Shown here in pieces: positions 48,054-57,223 of a DNA stretch of 64,000 bases (positions within the stretch are counted from its first letter, which is position 1; each line of letters begins with the position of its first letter). Source of the stretch: Bacteroides faecichinchillae JCM 17102. Lineage in GTDB: Bacteria > Bacteroidota > Bacteroidia > Bacteroidales > Bacteroidaceae. Location of the stretch: the NCBI RefSeq assembly GCF_000614145.1, contig NZ_BAKK01000005.1, forward strand, positions 104,162 through 168,161, read 5' to 3'. Position numbers and translations under genes: made by a program. The notes below the pieces were generated by a model. It was not told the DNA's origin. It searched no databases and worked only from the letters and a program-made list of their open reading frames with translations.

Positions 48054-48440
48054 TCAAGCGACTTTATATTTTCCAATTAATTCTTTTTCCTTTTTAGAAA
48101 GAGATTTATAGACAATATCATAAGATTGTTGTACAAGTTCTTTAATTGTGCGATCCGAAACATCTTGATTAAAGTAAACACTAATCCAGTGATGTTTATT
48201 CATATGCCATCCCGGTTTTATACCCATATAGGAAGCTTGAAGTTCTAAGTTTCTATCCGGTGCACATTTCAAGCAACAAAAATCGAATATCTCAATATTC
48301 ACAAAACAAAACCATTTACTCCCGATATAAAAACAAAGAACATCACGACTGTATTTATCCGAAACATCCAAAAAAGGCATTTTTTCCTGCACCCCTTTAA
48401 AAGACTGACAATAATCTCTAAATTCTTCTATATTCATCAT
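48054..48440 (-). CDS. MmcQ/YjbR family protein
   Basis: A 128-residue protein of the MmcQ/YjbR (DUF419) family. It starts MMNIEEFRDYCQSFKGVQEKMPF and shows the family features: N-terminal helix with the FxxYCxSxxGV-type pattern, a central beta sheet (KWFCFVNIEI, LKCAPDRNLEL), and the GWHMNKHHWISVYF segment, ending with helix ELVQQSYDIVYKSL. The fold is cyaY-like and is described as double-wing DNA-binding, but the biological role is not settled. The gene is isolated on the minus strand between tRNA-Lys and the lipoprotein pair. Either of the first two Met codons could start it. Confidence 0.9.
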   Translation of the reverse strand: MMNIEEFRDYCQSFKGVQEKMPFLDVSDKYSRDVLCFYIGSKWFCFVNIEIFDFCCLKCAPDRNLELQASYMGIKPGWHMNKHHWISVYFNQDVSDRTIKELVQQSYDIVYKSLSKKEKELIGKYKVA

Positions 48441-48828
48441 TCAAAGTTTTAAAACTCTACATTCACATCTATTTTTCCAAAAGTCATTTGCACATCACGT
48501 TTCATTAAAAACATCTGAACATTGCAAATGTACATGATAAATTTCAGATTCTCGTCTTGCAAACTACAATATTTGTTTAAGTAGGTATGTAAGTAACATT
48601 GGCGGAAGTTACTTCAATATGGTTTCTTCTTAGGTGATGAAAAGGTAACAAATCAATAAACCCTATATAGACAGCAATTAAATGTAAGAAATTGATATAA
48701 AAACACTTTAGACTAAAATTAATAGTAAAATAGTTGGAAATGCAATTCTTTTTTTGTTAGTTTGTATTTCAGCAGACAGCGGTAGCTTGCAAGAATCAAT
48801 ACAATTGTAAATTCAAATAAAATACATT
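48441..48828. other. Intergenic region with lipoprotein-operon promoter
   Basis: 388 bases between divergent genes. TTG at 48734-48736, 20 bases, TTAGTTTG at 48757-48764 fits the Bacteroides promoter in all but one -7 position and lies 65 bases before the ATG at 48829. Nothing else is recognised. Confidence 0.5.
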
Positions 48829-49965
48829 ATGGAAAAGGCAAAATTATTATGTTTGTGCTTTTTGTTGGCTGGAGGTATATTCTCGTGTACGTCCAAAGAT
48901 AAAAACAATGCGACTATCGCTAATAACAGTAGTGAAAACACACTCACCTTGTGTGATTACAGTAAAGTGACTGACACAATTGATGTACCTCTCAGTGAAT
49001 GGGTAGAAGACTGTCAGCTTGTTCATTTCGACAACAGTGATTCCGCATTATTTAAATTCTGGTGGCCGACAATTACCGATCACTATATCGGCATCCGTCA
49101 GCATGGAGGAGTCTACAAACTGTTTGACCGAGAAGGAAAATATCTATATGACATCGGAAAAATAGGACAGGGTCCAGGTGAGTATAGTGGTTCTCTCTAT
49201 AGTGAAGTAATTGACGAAACAGGTAAAGCTATTTACTTGGCACCTTTCTCTAACAGTTCTAAGTTGTATAAGTATAATATAGACGGTACTTTTGAAAAAT
49301 CAATCGATCTTAAAAATGATCTAAACAAACCCAAGATTGCACTAAATAGTGATGGAAGTATTTCTTTAGTCAATCTTTGTTTTGATAAAAAAGGAATATT
49401 TTCAGCAGTTGTTGATGCCAACGACCAAGTAACTACATATCTTGGAAAGGCAGAAGATATAACCAACCCATTGGACGAAAAAGGTAATTTCTCAGGTTTT
49501 ACCAACGAAATCTGGTCATATGGAAATACCTCAGACTTAACTTATATGATTACCGGTAATGATACCTTATATATATATGATGCGCAAGCCGGAGCTTCCA
49601 AGCCCCTATTTGCCTTAAGTAATCTACCAGAAAAAGAGGATTTCTTCAAAATCTATTTTGATCTTCCACAAAAATATATTGTAAATCTTGGAAGAAAAGG
49701 TGCAATTGCAGTAGATAAAAAGACGCAAGATACACATTATATCCGACTGAAAAACGACAAATTTGGAGGAATAGGCGCTCCCCTTTGTTTCACAAACGGT
49801 TATTTCTTTGCAATGTATGAACCGATCCATTTAATGAATGCTATTGAAAAACGGTTATCGGAAAGCAGTTGCACGGAAAATGATAAAAAAGTATTAAAAG
49901 AACTATTAGGTTCTCTGAACGAAGATGATAACAATGTAATGTTTGTAGGCAAGTTGAAGAAATAA
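48829..49965 (+). CDS. 6-bladed beta-propeller lipoprotein
   Basis: A 378-residue lipoprotein; signal ends FSC (Cys20) followed by TSKDKNNA. The body has the repeat pattern of Bacteroides 6-bladed beta-propeller (BF3164-type) proteins, best seen in GGVYKLFDREGKYLYDIGKI followed by GQGPGEYSG (about residues 90-118). These are surface or periplasmic lipoproteins, usually of unknown function, sometimes near transport or regulatory genes. A promoter match lies upstream, and another lipoprotein gene follows 93 bases downstream on the same strand, probably in the same transcript. Confidence 0.85.
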   Translation: MEKAKLLCLCFLLAGGIFSCTSKDKNNATIANNSSENTLTLCDYSKVTDTIDVPLSEWVEDCQLVHFDNSDSALFKFWWPTITDHYIGIRQHGGVYKLFDREGKYLYDIGKIGQGPGEYSGSLYSEVIDETGKAIYLAPFSNSSKLYKYNIDGTFEKSIDLKNDLNKPKIALNSDGSISLVNLCFDKKGIFSAVVDANDQVTTYLGKAEDITNPLDEKGNFSGFTNEIWSYGNTSDLTYMITGNDTLYIYDAQAGASKPLFALSNLPEKEDFFKIYFDLPQKYIVNLGRKGAIAVDKKTQDTHYIRLKNDKFGGIGAPLCFTNGYFFAMYEPIHLMNAIEKRLSESSCTENDKKVLKELLGSLNEDDNNVMFVGKLKK

Positions 49966-50058
49966 GAAAATATCTGTATTCGTTTCGAGTAAAACATTGA
50001 ACAAACCATAATTGGGAAAGGAAAAACTAAACAAAACTATAAACCAAAACTTAAAGAC

Positions 50059-50895
50059 ATGAGAATTAAACGTTTATTCGGGACATTATTGCTACTTCTC
50101 TGCATTATCAACTTTGCAGGTTGTAGCGATGATGATCCATCACCTATCACTCTTGTATACGAGAATCCACATATTATTTTCAACAACGAAGGTCGTTCTA
50201 TAACCTTATCACCCTTCAGTGGAGAAACTACAGCTTTATATATAAAAGGCGGTGACGGTAATTTTACAGTGACCAATAGTAATAAAAAAGCTATCCAAAC
50301 CAACTTTGATGGTGAAAAAATAACCTTCAAGCCTGTTGGATTAGGAATTGCATTGATCAAAATTGAAGATAAATCCAACAATGTATACATATTGACTATT
50401 ACAGTAAAATACTGGGAAGAAAATAATGTTGTCCATCAAAGAATATATATTATTCAAGGAAATAACTTAACGGTAGGCGATAAAAGCAAACTAGAAAAGG
50501 AAATGAAACAGTCTGATACGGAAAAAGGATATATATTTACCTATAAAGAACCTGCTGAAGCTGGAGGAACAATACGGGTATATTATCAGAATGATCAGCA
50601 AAAAGAAGCAGATTTTGAAAAAGAACATATTATTTTAGATGAAGAAAGTGCTATCACCATTGTAGGAAATACCAAACTTCGTGATTATTGGCGTGTAACA
50701 GTCAAAGATGATAATAGTATTTTCTATATTACACGAGATTTCTTCTCTCTTATCGGGCAACGGAGTGTAAGAGCCAACTTTACTCCTGCTCCAACCTATT
50801 GCTATATCAAAGATGTAACAAAAGAATATATAACTCAATATCCAGCTCTAGAACACGCATATATCATACAGGAAGTCGTTGGAAAAAGACAATAA
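50059..50895 (+). CDS. Lipoprotein of unknown function
   Basis: A 278-residue protein with a lipoprotein signal (FAGC, Cys22) followed by SDDDPSP, the acidic stretch often seen in surface-exposed Bacteroides lipoproteins. The first third looks like a Big/Ig-like beta domain (SITLSPFSGETTALYIKGGD to ILTITVKYW, about 45-125). The rest is a mix of beta strands and charged helices without a recognised motif. It probably shares a transcript with the propeller lipoprotein upstream, and a strong hairpin terminates it. Function unknown. Confidence 0.75.
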   Translation: MRIKRLFGTLLLLLCIINFAGCSDDDPSPITLVYENPHIIFNNEGRSITLSPFSGETTALYIKGGDGNFTVTNSNKKAIQTNFDGEKITFKPVGLGIALIKIEDKSNNVYILTITVKYWEENNVVHQRIYIIQGNNLTVGDKSKLEKEMKQSDTEKGYIFTYKEPAEAGGTIRVYYQNDQQKEADFEKEHIILDEESAITIVGNTKLRDYWRVTVKDDNSIFYITRDFFSLIGQRSVRANFTPAPTYCYIKDVTKEYITQYPALEHAYIIQEVVGKRQ

Positions 50896-50975
50896 ATAAC
50901 TTTATTGAACGGAAGAGTAGCTAATTCGGCCAAATATTAATTCAATCGCTTCGTCATATTCAATCAATAAGAAGT

Positions 50976-51026
50976 TTATTTCAAATATCCCAATAGTTTT
51001 TCCAACCATTGGGATATTTGAAATAA
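50976..51026 (+). terminator. Strong hairpin after lipoprotein pair
   Basis: A perfect 19-bp inverted repeat, TTATTTCAAATATCCCAAT (50976-50994) with its complement at 51008-51026, 13-base loop, 80 bases past the stop at 50895. The T tail is weak, but the AT-rich lower stem could act bidirectionally. Confidence 0.7.
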
Positions 51027-51279
51027 GTGATTATCTACATACAATTATGTTATCAACAGATCAATATTTTCAAGTTGTTTATAAATAGTAGTAAAAACAC
51101 AATAGATTACTATTAAACAATTGATTAGCGTGTTGATAACTTTGTTTATTATCTATCACTTTCCTATCATATCAATAGTTAACTATACCAATCCCTGCAT
51201 TATATCTGCTCAATCACTTCCATTATTTTAATAAAGGCAACTGATTCAACATATTGCCCCCACTCCCTCTATAATTTAA
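51027..51279. other. Non-coding AT-rich gap
   Basis: About 250 bases between the hairpin and the arginase relic. No gene, RNA or repeat is recognised. Confidence 0.4.
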
Positions 51280-51620
51280 GCAGGTTCCAATACATCCAGA
51301 TCAAAATGAACAACCACTTTAGACACTCCAATATTTTTCAACCATTCCAGTTCCTGAGCTATTATCGGCAACTTCCGTTGGTGACACCACACAATACCCA
51401 ACTTCTTTTGACGTTCTTTCATCCCTTCATCCCCAGAGCGAAGACCTACAATCAACGCTTTCGAGGCCTCAATCTTTTCTCGGTAACAGGTTCATAATTT
51501 TCTCATCTCCCATTCCTAAACAAGCTTTCAAAGCTACTTCATGATAACCTTTATAGGCATCGTATAACAAATTCACATCAGGATGCGCGTCAATCCAAAC
51601 AATAGCAACATTATCTTATA
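51280..51620 (-). pseudogene. Arginase/agmatinase family relic
   Basis: Minus-strand translation gives VAIVWIDAHPDVNLLYDAY (DAHxD metal motif) and GMGDEKIMNLLPRKD. After a frameshift it continues as IEASKALIVGLRSGDEGMKE, ELEWLKNIGVSKVVVHFDLD and VLEP (DxD motif). Both ends of the gene are missing: the frame is lost upstream of VAIVW and stops right after VLEPA. So this is a central fragment of about 110 of the usual 260-300 residues. Unlike the one-base breaks elsewhere, this is a real decayed pseudogene. The living enzymes hydrolyse guanidino compounds with two Mn ions. Confidence 0.85.
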
Positions 51621-51739
51621 ATAGTTATATTTTTATAATCAACAATTTAAATTCTGAAGGTTCCAAAAGTAAATCTTCTCCCCTGAACTTTCCATCCTTA
51701 CGGAACGTTATAACTATGTAACTTTAAAACATTGCAGTT

Positions 51740-51979
51740 ATGGAAAAATATTTAATACATAGCAACGAACTACATCTGATAGAAGCTGAAAAAATCCATC
51801 AGGCAGTAGAAAAAATGGTAGAATCACTTGATATGGCCGCAGGATCAACCAGTAATTTTGATCTCTATCAAGTCGTGGAAAAATACTTCACGGATCTGGA
51901 AAAGAGAAGGAAGATTAATCACCTACTAGGGATTAAAGAAGACAAATATGAATTGATTGAAGATTTCGGCATACAATAA
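51740..51979 (+). CDS. Small helical protein of unknown function
   Basis: A 79-residue acidic protein starting MEKYLIHSNELHLIEAEKIH, predicted almost entirely helical, with no signal peptide or known motif. Codon use looks real (full amphipathic helices, ending KYELIEDFGIQ) and no overlapping frame competes. It stands alone between the arginase relic and mscS. Function unknown. Confidence 0.6.
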   Translation: MEKYLIHSNELHLIEAEKIHQAVEKMVESLDMAAGSTSNFDLYQVVEKYFTDLEKRRKINHLLGIKEDKYELIEDFGIQ

Positions 51980-52159
51980 AAGCTTGAATAACAAATCACA
52001 TCAGACATAACATTTATATCAAAAATCACCACAGATTACTCACCCATACAAATAAAATTCAAAACATTTGATTATCATATTTCCTATTCTTTGAATATTT
52101 GCGTAATCTGTGGTAAAGTTTTTTATACTTTATAAGTTTGCTAATTCCTATAATTTTTA

Positions 52160-53061
52160 TCAGTTACCCTTATGTACAGTAAGTTGCGGAAATGGGAAAT
52201 TGATACCTTTCTCATTGAAAGTCTCGTAAATTGTCTTGTTGATATCAAAATAAACTCCCCAATAATCTTCACTCTTTACCCATACGCGAGCTACTACATT
52301 CACACTGCTATCACTCAGTGCATGAAGAGCAACAAATGGAGCAGGATCAGCCAAAATACGTTTATCAGCTGTCAGAATATCACTTACAATTCGTTCCACT
52401 TTTTCATAATCCTCACCATAATCGATACCAACGATCCACTCCACACGACGAGTTGCCTGATTGCTATAATTAGTCACTACTCCGCTACTCATAGCTCCAT
52501 TCGGAACATAAATTACTTTATTATCTGCGGTAGCCAAAATAGTATGGAAAATCTGAATCTCTTTCACTGTACCGATTACATTCTGACTTTCAATCAGATC
52601 CCCAACCTTATAAGGTTTAAACAATAAGACAATCAATCCTCCGGCAAAGTTCTGTAAGTTACCAGACAAAGCATACCGACAGCGACACCGGCAGACGCCA
52701 ACAAAGCTGCAAATGAAGTGGTTTCAACACCTAATGCACCAACAACAGAAATAATCAATAAGATGGTCAGCAGAATATTCACCAGACTTCTTACGAAGGT
52801 CTTGATACTTATATCAACTTTTCTTTTCTCCATCAACCGCGCAACAAACTTGTTGAGTAACGAGATAAGAAAACGCCCCACAATAAAAACAACGACCGCA
52901 ATCAAAATACGTTCCCCGGCACGTATACCAAAATCAATCAGTTGTTGGGTAATAAGCGACAGTTTATCCAAACCATCTGCATCAGCAATCGCTTGTTTCA
53001 ATAATTCATCAGCAGCTACCTGTGTAGAATCTGCTGCCAAAGTTGCTTGAAATAATAACAT
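52160..53061 (-). pseudogene. MscS family mechanosensitive channel, single-base frameshift
   Basis: About 300 residues when repaired. The first part (from 53061) has an N-terminal segment, two membrane helices and the start of the pore helix TM3 (FAALLASAGVAVGM). The frame then breaks at 52672: GGTATGCTTTG lacks one G; GGTATGGCTTTG restores VGMALSGNLQNFAGGLIVLL and the cytoplasmic beta domain (VGDLIESQNVIGTVKEIQIF) and alpha/beta domain to FPFPQLTVHKGN. Such channels open on sudden osmotic downshift and release small solutes across the inner membrane. Because the gene is otherwise intact and ordinary, an assembly error is likely. Confidence 0.9.
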
Positions 53062-53154
53062 AATCTAATTATAAATTAAAATAAATACTTGTTTGCTTAC
53101 ATCTTTCAAGAAATTACAAAGTTACATTGTTTTTGTCAAATTTGAAAGTTATTT

Positions 53155-53185
53155 TTGTTTTACTCCTGCAAAAGCTGTAATTTCG
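53155..53185 (+). promoter_or_regulatory. Promoter of thiamine operon
   Basis: TTG at 53155-53157, 20 bases, TAATTTCG at 53178-53185 (one mismatch to TAnnTTTG). It places the transcription start just upstream of the TPP riboswitch. Confidence 0.65.
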
Positions 53186-53195
53186 CAGTCGATTC

Positions 53196-53278
53196 ACCGA
53201 AGAGGGGGTGCCTTAATATGACGGGCTGAGAACATACCCATAGAATCTGAACCGGGTAATGCCGGCGTAGAGAATTAA
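53196..53278 (+). promoter_or_regulatory. TPP riboswitch (THI element)
   Basis: The conserved core is clear: GAGGGGGTGCC near 53202, GACGGGCTGAGA (53220-53231), ACCC, then GAATCTGAACCGGGTAATGCC (53243-53263) and GGCGTAGAGA. These are the pyrimidine- and pyrophosphate-sensor helices of the TPP aptamer. It ends about 13 bases before the receptor ATG, so control is probably at translation initiation. TPP excess should shut off the whole uptake operon. Confidence 0.95.
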
Positions 53279-53290
53279 TAAATAAGCGCA

Positions 53291-55528
53291 ATGAAAAAAA
53301 TGATTATGATGACCGCTGCCTTTTTAGGCACAGGCATCGCTGTCCATGCACAAACGAGTGCGACTTCAGACAGTCTGAAAGTAATAAATCTGCAGGAAGT
53401 GCAGGTAGTATCTACACGTGCCACCTCTAAAACTCCTGTAGCTTTCACCAATATCGGTAAAGACGAACTAAAAAAAATAAACTTCGGACAAGATATTCCT
53501 TACTTGTTAAGTATGGCACCTTCTACTTTAACGACCTCAGACGCCGGAGCAGGTATTGGTTATACTACCCTTCGTGTTCGTGGTACAGACGGTACACGCA
53601 TCAACATTACCGTAAACGGAATACCTATGAATGATGCCGAAAGCCATAACTTATTCTGGGTGAACATGCCGGACTTTTCTTCTTCCGTAAAAGACCTACA
53701 AGTACAACGTGGAGCAGGAACATCCACTAATGGCGCAGGTGCTTTTGGTGCCAGTGTGAATATGCAAACTGAAGGTGCTTCCATGAAACCGTATGCAGAG
53801 TTCAACGGTTCTTATGGCTCGTTCAATACACATAAAGAAACTGTAAAAATAGGTACAGGATTACTAGACAATCATTGGACTTTCGACGCACGTCTCTCAA
53901 ATATCGGTACGGAAGGATACATTGATCGTGCCTCCGTTAATCTCAATTCATATTACCTACAAGGAGGATATTTGGCCGGAAACACATCAATAAAGTTGAT
54001 CACATTTGCCGGAAAAGAAAAAACATATCATGCCTGGGGATATGCTACTAAAGATGAGATGAAGGAATTTGGAAGACGTTATAATCCTTGTGGAAAATAC
54101 ACTGATAAGGATAAAACAGTACATTATTATGACGACCAAACAGATAACTACCTGCAAAAAAATTACCAACTACTTTTCAACCATACCTTCTCTAATGCGT
54201 GGAATCTGAATGTAGCCTTGCATTATACTAAAGGAGATGGTTATTATGAAGAGTATAAAGAAGACAGATCATATTTGGAATATGGTTTGAAACCTTTCAT
54301 ATATAATGAGAAAGAAGTAGAAGAAAGCGACCTTGTACGTCAGAAAAAAATGGATAATAAATTCGGGGGTGGAGTATTTTCTCTCAACTATACAGACAAT
54401 CGCCTGATTGCTTCTTTGGGTGGTGGGCTCAACCAATATCAGGGAAACAATTTCGGGAAAGTGATTTGGATAGAAAATTATATAGGTACACTCTCTCCAA
54501 ATCATGAATACTACAGAAATAAATCGAAAAAAACGGATGGAAATATTTACTTGAAAGCCAGTTATGATCTGATTAGCGGATTGAGTGCTTATGCTGATTT
54601 ACAATATCGCCACATTGATTACACGATTGACGGAACAAACGACAAATACGACTGGAATAAAAATATTCCTCAGCCGTTAGCAGTAGATAAGAAATTCAAT
54701 TTCTTCAACCCAAAAATCGGACTAAATTGGAATATTACTCTTAATCATCGTGCTTATGCCTCTTTTTCTGTTGCACAGAAAGAACCGACACGAAACAACT
54801 ATACAGAAGGTAATCCCGGCTCTTATCCTAAAGCAGAAAAATTACTTGACTATGAAGTGGGATATAGTTTTTCGAATCCTTGGCTAGCAGCAGGAGCCAA
54901 CTTCTATTATATGGATTATACCGACCAGCTTGTCCTGACTGGAGCATTAAATGAGATAGGCGAACCATTGACAGAAAATGTTCCGAACAGTTATCGCATG
55001 GGATTAGAGCTGATGCTAGATATCAAACCATGTGAATGGTTTCAATGGGATATCAATGCTACATGGAGTAAGAATCGGATTAAGAACTTTATAGAAACCA
55101 TTCCTATATACAACACGAAAGGGTATTTATCGGATATTGTCAGTACTCAACATAAGAGTACCCGCATTGCATTTTCCCCCGATTTTTTGCTCAACAATCG
55201 TTTTTCGTTTCATTTCAAAGGATTCGAAGCAGTATTACAATCTCAATTTGTGGGAAAACAATATATGACGAATGCAGAAGTGGAAGCACTAACATTGGAC
55301 AAATACTTTGTTAGTAACCTGAATATCGCTTATACATTCAAACCCAAAAAATTAGTAAAAGACATTACTTTCGGAGTTACTATATATAATCTCTTCAATG
55401 AGGAATATGAGAACAATGGCTGGGCCTCCAGCTCTTACGAAAATGATGTGAATCATAGAATAGATGTTGCCGGTTACGCTGCACAAGCAGGAACCAATGT
55501 TATGGCACATCTTTCCTTCCGTTTTTAA
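53291..55528 (+). CDS. TonB-dependent receptor for thiamine (OMthi type)
   Basis: A 745-residue TonB-dependent receptor without the SusC carboxypeptidase-like extension. Signal peptide (cleavage near VHAQ), TonB box region NLQEVQVVSTRA, plug domain (about 40-155) with TLRVRGTDGTRINITVNGIP and QRGAGTSTNGAGAFGASVNM, then a 22-strand-type barrel ending MAHLSFRF. The TPP riboswitch directly upstream and pnuT plus thiamine pyrophosphokinase downstream (9-base gap) mark it as the outer-membrane importer of thiamine or its phosphates, as in the characterised B. thetaiotaomicron pathway. Confidence 0.93.
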   Translation: MKKMIMMTAAFLGTGIAVHAQTSATSDSLKVINLQEVQVVSTRATSKTPVAFTNIGKDELKKINFGQDIPYLLSMAPSTLTTSDAGAGIGYTTLRVRGTDGTRINITVNGIPMNDAESHNLFWVNMPDFSSSVKDLQVQRGAGTSTNGAGAFGASVNMQTEGASMKPYAEFNGSYGSFNTHKETVKIGTGLLDNHWTFDARLSNIGTEGYIDRASVNLNSYYLQGGYLAGNTSIKLITFAGKEKTYHAWGYATKDEMKEFGRRYNPCGKYTDKDKTVHYYDDQTDNYLQKNYQLLFNHTFSNAWNLNVALHYTKGDGYYEEYKEDRSYLEYGLKPFIYNEKEVEESDLVRQKKMDNKFGGGVFSLNYTDNRLIASLGGGLNQYQGNNFGKVIWIENYIGTLSPNHEYYRNKSKKTDGNIYLKASYDLISGLSAYADLQYRHIDYTIDGTNDKYDWNKNIPQPLAVDKKFNFFNPKIGLNWNITLNHRAYASFSVAQKEPTRNNYTEGNPGSYPKAEKLLDYEVGYSFSNPWLAAGANFYYMDYTDQLVLTGALNEIGEPLTENVPNSYRMGLELMLDIKPCEWFQWDINATWSKNRIKNFIETIPIYNTKGYLSDIVSTQHKSTRIAFSPDFLLNNRFSFHFKGFEAVLQSQFVGKQYMTNAEVEALTLDKYFVSNLNIAYTFKPKKLVKDITFGVTIYNLFNEEYENNGWASSSYENDVNHRIDVAGYAAQAGTNVMAHLSFRF

Positions 55529-55537
55529 TTATATTAT

Positions 55538-56145
55538 ATGGAACTAAATTATCTCGAGATATTCGGAACAATCGTTGGTCTGGTCTACCTGTGGTTAGAA
55601 TACCGGGCAAATATCTATCTGTGGATTGCAGGTATTATCATGCCTGCTATTTATATCTTTATTTACTATAAAGCAGGTCTTTATGCCGATTTTGGTATAA
55701 ATATATACTATTTGATTGCCGCTATTTACGGATGGTTTTTCTGGATGTGGGGACACCGAAAAGAAAAAAGTAACTACACAAAAGCAGAAACAGCTAACAA
55801 GCCCACCAAATTACCCATCGTACACACTCCATGGAAATATTATCTCCCACTGACATTGGCTTTTCTTATTTCTTTTCTCGCATCGCCTGGATACTAATTA
55901 AATATACAGATAGTAATGTCCCTTGGCTGGATAGTTTCACCACTGCGTTAAGTATAGTAGGAATGTGGATGCTGGCACGTAAATACATTGAGCAATGGTT
56001 TGCCTGGATTCTTGTTGATATTGTTTGCTGCGGACTTTATATTTATAAAGATCTTTATTTCACCTCAGGATTATACGGACTTTACTCCATTATTGCTATC
56101 TTTGGCTACTTCAAATGGAAAAAACTGATGAAACAATTGCAATGA
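55538..56145 (+). pseudogene. pnuT: PnuT thiamine transporter (PnuC family), single-base frameshift
   Basis: About 202 residues when repaired, the normal PnuC length, with seven or so membrane helices. The first frame runs MELNYLEIFGTIVGLVYLWL to LTLAFLISFL; CTCGCATCGCC at 55878-55888 lacks one base, and a version such as CTCGCAATCGCC restores IAWILIKYTDSNVPWLDSF and the second half (MLARKYIEQWFAWILVDI). PnuC proteins carry vitamin-type substrates by facilitated diffusion, trapped by phosphorylation. Here the TPP riboswitch and adjacent pyrophosphokinase indicate thiamine. The stop overlaps the kinase start (ATGA). Confidence 0.9.
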
Positions 56146-56771
56146 TAAATGAACAATTTATACCAGAAGCTGTGGTACTTGCCAATGGTGAATATCCAAC
56201 GGCTCCCCTTCCCTTAAAGATATTGAAGGAAGCTAAGTTTGTAATTTGTTGTGATGGTGCTGCCAATGAATATATAGCTCAGGGACATATTCCTGATATT
56301 ATCATCGGAGATGGTGATTCTCTTTCATCTGCCAATAAAGAGCGATTTTTCTCTATCATACATCATATCTCCGATCAAGAAACAAATGACCAGACAAAAG
56401 CTGTCTATTTTCTTAAAGAAAAAGGATTTCATAAGATTGCCATTCTGGGTGCTACCGGAAAGCGAGAAGACCATACTCTTGGGAATATTAGCCTGCTTAT
56501 CGATTATATGAGAAGTGATCTGGAGGTCCGGACAATCACGGATTATGGCGTGTTTATTCCGGCACAGCATACACAGACTTTCACTTCACAACCAGGTCAG
56601 CAAGTTTCAATTCTTAATTTCAGTGCCAAAAATTTAAAGGGAGAAGGCTTAGTTTATCCATTAAGCGACTTCACAAATTGGTGGCAAGGCACTTTGAACG
56701 AGGCCCTAACTAATGAGTTTACGATACATTGCAGTGGAGATTATCTTGTTTTTCTTGCCTATCAAATTTGA
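56142..56771 (+). CDS. Thiamine pyrophosphokinase
   Basis: About 209 residues from the ATG at 56142, which overlaps the pnuT stop as ATGA; the earlier in-frame ATG at 56115 lies inside pnuT. Motifs: AVVLANGEYP, VICCDGAANEY (about 33-43), DIIIGDGDSLS, ISDQETNDQTKAVYF (about 76-90) and ILGATGKREDHTLGNISLL (about 99-117). It transfers pyrophosphate from ATP to imported thiamine, forming TPP and trapping it in the cell. As the last gene of the riboswitch operon it is repressed by its own product. Confidence 0.95.
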   Translation: MINEQFIPEAVVLANGEYPTAPLPLKILKEAKFVICCDGAANEYIAQGHIPDIIIGDGDSLSSANKERFFSIIHHISDQETNDQTKAVYFLKEKGFHKIAILGATGKREDHTLGNISLLIDYMRSDLEVRTITDYGVFIPAQHTQTFTSQPGQQVSILNFSAKNLKGEGLVYPLSDFTNWWQGTLNEALTNEFTIHCSGDYLVFLAYQI

Positions 56772-57223
56772 AAGACGAAACTAAGTTTTCCATCTACAGT
56801 AGTTTTAAAGCATTATGCTATAGCCATGAGCTACTCATTTTTAGACAAAAATATTATTAGGAGGTGATTTAAACTTTCTATATACTTCATTCCTTATTGT
56901 TCTTTTATACATATATTTAAGATAGACTCATTTCTTCACCTCGTTTATTACATCTATCAATACTTTTCACTATCACCGAAGAGTTACGAGTGGCTTAAAA
57001 TCGCAGTAAGAGAAAAAAAGGATAATTACTGTATATCCTGAAATTTCTTTAATAAGCCAGGCCCTCTAGAGCATTATTATGGGAATATTTATTATAGTTT
57101 TTTAATGTCCCAATATAAATTAACGTTTAACGTTATCGTACACGAAGGAAAAACACTATATTTGCTACCATTAAAAACAACTTATCTCGACACATTTAAA
57201 AGACACTTTATATTACTAATATC
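56772..57223. other. Intergenic region upstream of isomerase-like gene
   Basis: 452 AT-rich bases. TATATTTG at 57157-57164 is an exact -7 box 60 bases before the ATG at 57224; no TTG sits at the ideal -33 distance. A short hairpin AGGATAATTACTGTATATCCT lies near 57020-57040. No gene is recognised; the 63-residue frame at 57105-57296 overlaps the real start and lacks coding character. Confidence 0.45.

Noticed and set aside
50976..51026. 19-bp inverted repeat as an invertible element
   Set aside because: Only a 13-base loop and a position just after a stop codon; fits a terminator hairpin.
55831..56145. Separate 104-residue membrane protein after pnuT first half
   Set aside because: It is the second half of the PnuC fold; one missing base at 55882 explains the split.
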